Assembly (NCBI GenBank): GCA_046727435.1
Contig: JBKPCR010000476.1
Coordinates: forward strand, 1 to 8,140
Source: CAVPRW01 sp046727435 [NCBI: bacterium]
GTDB lineage: Bacteria > Tectomicrobia > Entotheonellia > J063
Direction: 5' to 3'
Length of the DNA stretch: 8,140 bases
Below the pieces are notes generated by a model, which had not been told where the DNA came from, ran no database searches, and worked only from the letters and a program-made list of their open reading frames with translations. Position numbers and translations under genes: made by a program. Below, piece by piece: positions 6,718 to 8,140 of this stretch; positions within the stretch are counted from its first letter, which is position 1, and the number at the start of each line of letters is the position of its first letter.

Positions 6718-8140
6718 TCATGGGAGACCTTTGCCCGGCTCAGCCTTCGTTCCGAAATCGCCGGCCGTCACGATGACCAGTTTCTGGGGGTCGAGATGGT
6801 TTCGCACCGCGGCGACAACCTGATCGGGAGTCAGGCCCTCGATCTTTTTTTCTAGATCCGCCTGGTAAGTCATCGTGCGGCCGGTGTAGCTTAGCTCGGA
6901 AAGTAATCCGGCCAATGCGCCGTCGGTTGTACGGCGGACTTTTTGTGCTTCCAGAAACCCCTGTTTGGCGCGTCCCAGTTCATCGGCCGTCACGCCATCG
7001 CTCAGCAGGCGGGCGAATTCCTCGTGGATGGCTTTTTCCACTCGGTCGATGTTCTGCGGATTGCAGATGGCATTGATGGTCAGGCTCGCCCTGGTGTCGA
7101 ACGACGAGACGCTGAGGCTCGACCCGACGGAGTAGGACAATCCTTCCTGCTGGCGGACGCGGGTGCCAAGGCGCGAATCAAGCGGGCTACCGCCGAAGAT
7201 GTAATTGGCCATGACTAGCGCCGGGTAGTCCGGATCGTCGTCGCGCAACGGGAACACGATGCCCGCCGCATATGTCGCGTTGGCCTTGTCGGGCGTGCTG
7301 AGCTGCTGCTGAGAGCCGACAAGCCCGTCGGGTGCTGGCGTAACAATGCGGGCATACGGCTTAGTCGACGTCCACCCACCTAGCGCTTGCTTGAGGATCG
7401 GTAGACAGGCCTCGGGGTCGAAATCACCGATGATTGTCAGCTCCCCCGCCTGTGAGCCGAGGTATTCGTGGTAGAGCTGTACGACTTGGTCGTAGGGAAC
7501 AGCTGCGAGACGATCGATCGATTCCTCGATCGTCGGCACGTACCGGATGTCGTCCTTGGAGTATGGCGCGAGGTGGCGATGGAGACGGCGACTGGCCAGC
7601 GTGTCGGGCTCGGTGCGGGACTGCTCGATTGATGCCAACCACTCACGCTTTATCAGCTCAAATTGATCGGCGGGAAGCGCCGGCTCGCGCAGCACTTGAC
7701 GCAGGATCTCGAGCACTGCAGGAAGAGTGTCTCTTTTAGTGTGGATTGAGAAGCTCAGTGCGCCCGCCTCCCCGGCCGCGGGAGGTCCGCCGCGTCCTTG
7801 GCCGCCTCGGCCACCGCCTCCACTGGTACCGAGTGTGGCGCTGAGCCGATCGAGCTCGTCGCGCAGTTGCTGGTAGCTGAGCTGCTTCGTGCCCCGCAGC
7901 ATGAGCGGTGGGAGGAGGCCGGCGGCGGCCTCATAGCTTTTGAGGTTCTCCTCGTTCCCATAGCGCAGCGTCAACACGAGTTGGACCTCCTGCCCGCGCG
8001 TCTTCTTCGGCAGCAGTGTGACCTTGATGCCTTCAGGCAGGTTCATGCGCTGCACGCGGACTTCGATGTTGGCTGACGTGGCGTCAAACACTTCACCCGC
8101 GGCGATCGCCTCGCGGCCCTTATAACCCTCGACCAAGGAG
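6718..8140 (-). CDS. M16 family zinc peptidase, C-terminal non-catalytic half (5' end beyond window)
   Basis: Part of an insulinase/pitrilysin-type (M16) protein, most likely a two-repeat fused form of about 900 aa, usually exported in Gram-negative bacteria. The frame is open to the right edge. The TTG at 8136 lies inside an inter-half linker (VEGYKGREAIAAGEVFDA), so it is not the start. Numbered from 8136, residues 31-65 open a new M16 repeat (NLPEGIKVTLLPKKTRG). Where an active repeat has HxxEH the protein reads AAGLLPPLMLRGT (71-83), so this half cannot bind zinc and the catalytic half must lie upstream, off the window. A second subdomain follows with GELTIIGDF (231-239), FGGSPLDSRLGTRVR (314-328) and EGLSYSV (331-337), the Arg/Tyr substrate-contact region of the family. 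Residues 103-126 (7759-7830) form a Gly-rich insertion. It ends normally at VTAGDFG plus a short tail. Confidence 0.92.
   Translation of the reverse strand, partial: SLVEGYKGREAIAAGEVFDATSANIEVRVQRMNLPEGIKVTLLPKKTRGQEVQLVLTLRYGNEENLKSYEAAAGLLPPLMLRGTKQLSYQQLRDELDRLSATLGTSGGGGRGGQGRGGPPAAGEAGALSFSIHTKRDTLPAVLEILRQVLREPALPADQFELIKREWLASIEQSRTEPDTLASRRLHRHLAPYSKDDIRYVPTIEESIDRLAAVPYDQVVQLYHEYLGSQAGELTIIGDFDPEACLPILKQALGGWTSTKPYARIVTPAPDGLVGSQQQLSTPDKANATYAAGIVFPLRDDDPDYPALVMANYIFGGSPLDSRLGTRVRQQEGLSYSVGSSLSVSSFDTRASLTINAICNPQNIDRVEKAIHEEFARLLSDGVTADELGRAKQGFLEAQKVRRTTDGALAGLLSELSYTGRTMTYQADLEKKIEGLTPDQVVAAVRNHLDPQKLVIVTAGDFGTKAEPGKGLP

Overview
The window is an 8.1 kb piece of a GC-rich bacterial chromosome, probably from a Gram-negative and possibly uncultured lineage. 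The evidence is the bacterial F1 ATP synthase order beta then epsilon, a PQQ-type dehydrogenase with an export signal, and a two-domain M16 peptidase. The phylum cannot be fixed by reading alone. The mix of HpaB-type, HIBADH-type, PQQ sugar dehydrogenase and fused M16 genes would fit deltaproteobacteria-like or Tectomicrobia/Entotheonella-like genomes, but that is a guess. I see no phage, IS, integron, CRISPR, tRNA or rRNA.

Layout. (1) 1-1667, plus strand: the 3' end of the atp operon, with atpD (beta, missing its N-terminus at the window edge) and atpC (epsilon) 3 nt apart. (2) 1668-1955: a convergent intergenic region with a pyrimidine-rich tract and a 98-nt imperfect palindrome built from two inverted copies of a C/G-rich repeat. 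(3) 1956-3440, minus strand: a secreted PQQ-dependent sugar dehydrogenase-like beta-propeller with an extra C-terminal Ig-like (carboxypeptidase-regulatory-like) domain. (4) 3441-3718: a divergent promoter region with a recognisable sigma70-like candidate on each strand. (5) 3719-6148, plus strand: a beta-hydroxyacid dehydrogenase (HIBADH family) followed after 90 nt by an HpaB-family flavin-dependent monooxygenase-like protein, probably co-transcribed. (6) 6149-6717: no intact gene, but a minus-strand stretch that reads as a protein only if two frameshifts are allowed, probably a decayed gene. (7) 6718-8140, minus strand: the C-terminal, non-catalytic half of a fused M16 zinc peptidase that continues beyond the right edge.

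The atp genes are housekeeping. The HIBADH/HpaB pair looks like a small catabolic or tailoring module: a reductase or dehydrogenase for a beta-hydroxyacid-like substrate next to a reduced-flavin oxygenase. No flavin reductase (HpaC) lies in the window, and the oxygenase seems to lack two of the three substrate-contacting residues of true 4-hydroxyphenylacetate hydroxylases, so its substrate is open. I do not see a convincing wholly new system. The items most worth following are the palindromic repeat, the HpaB variant with its partner, the frameshifted remnant, and the propeller-Ig fusion.
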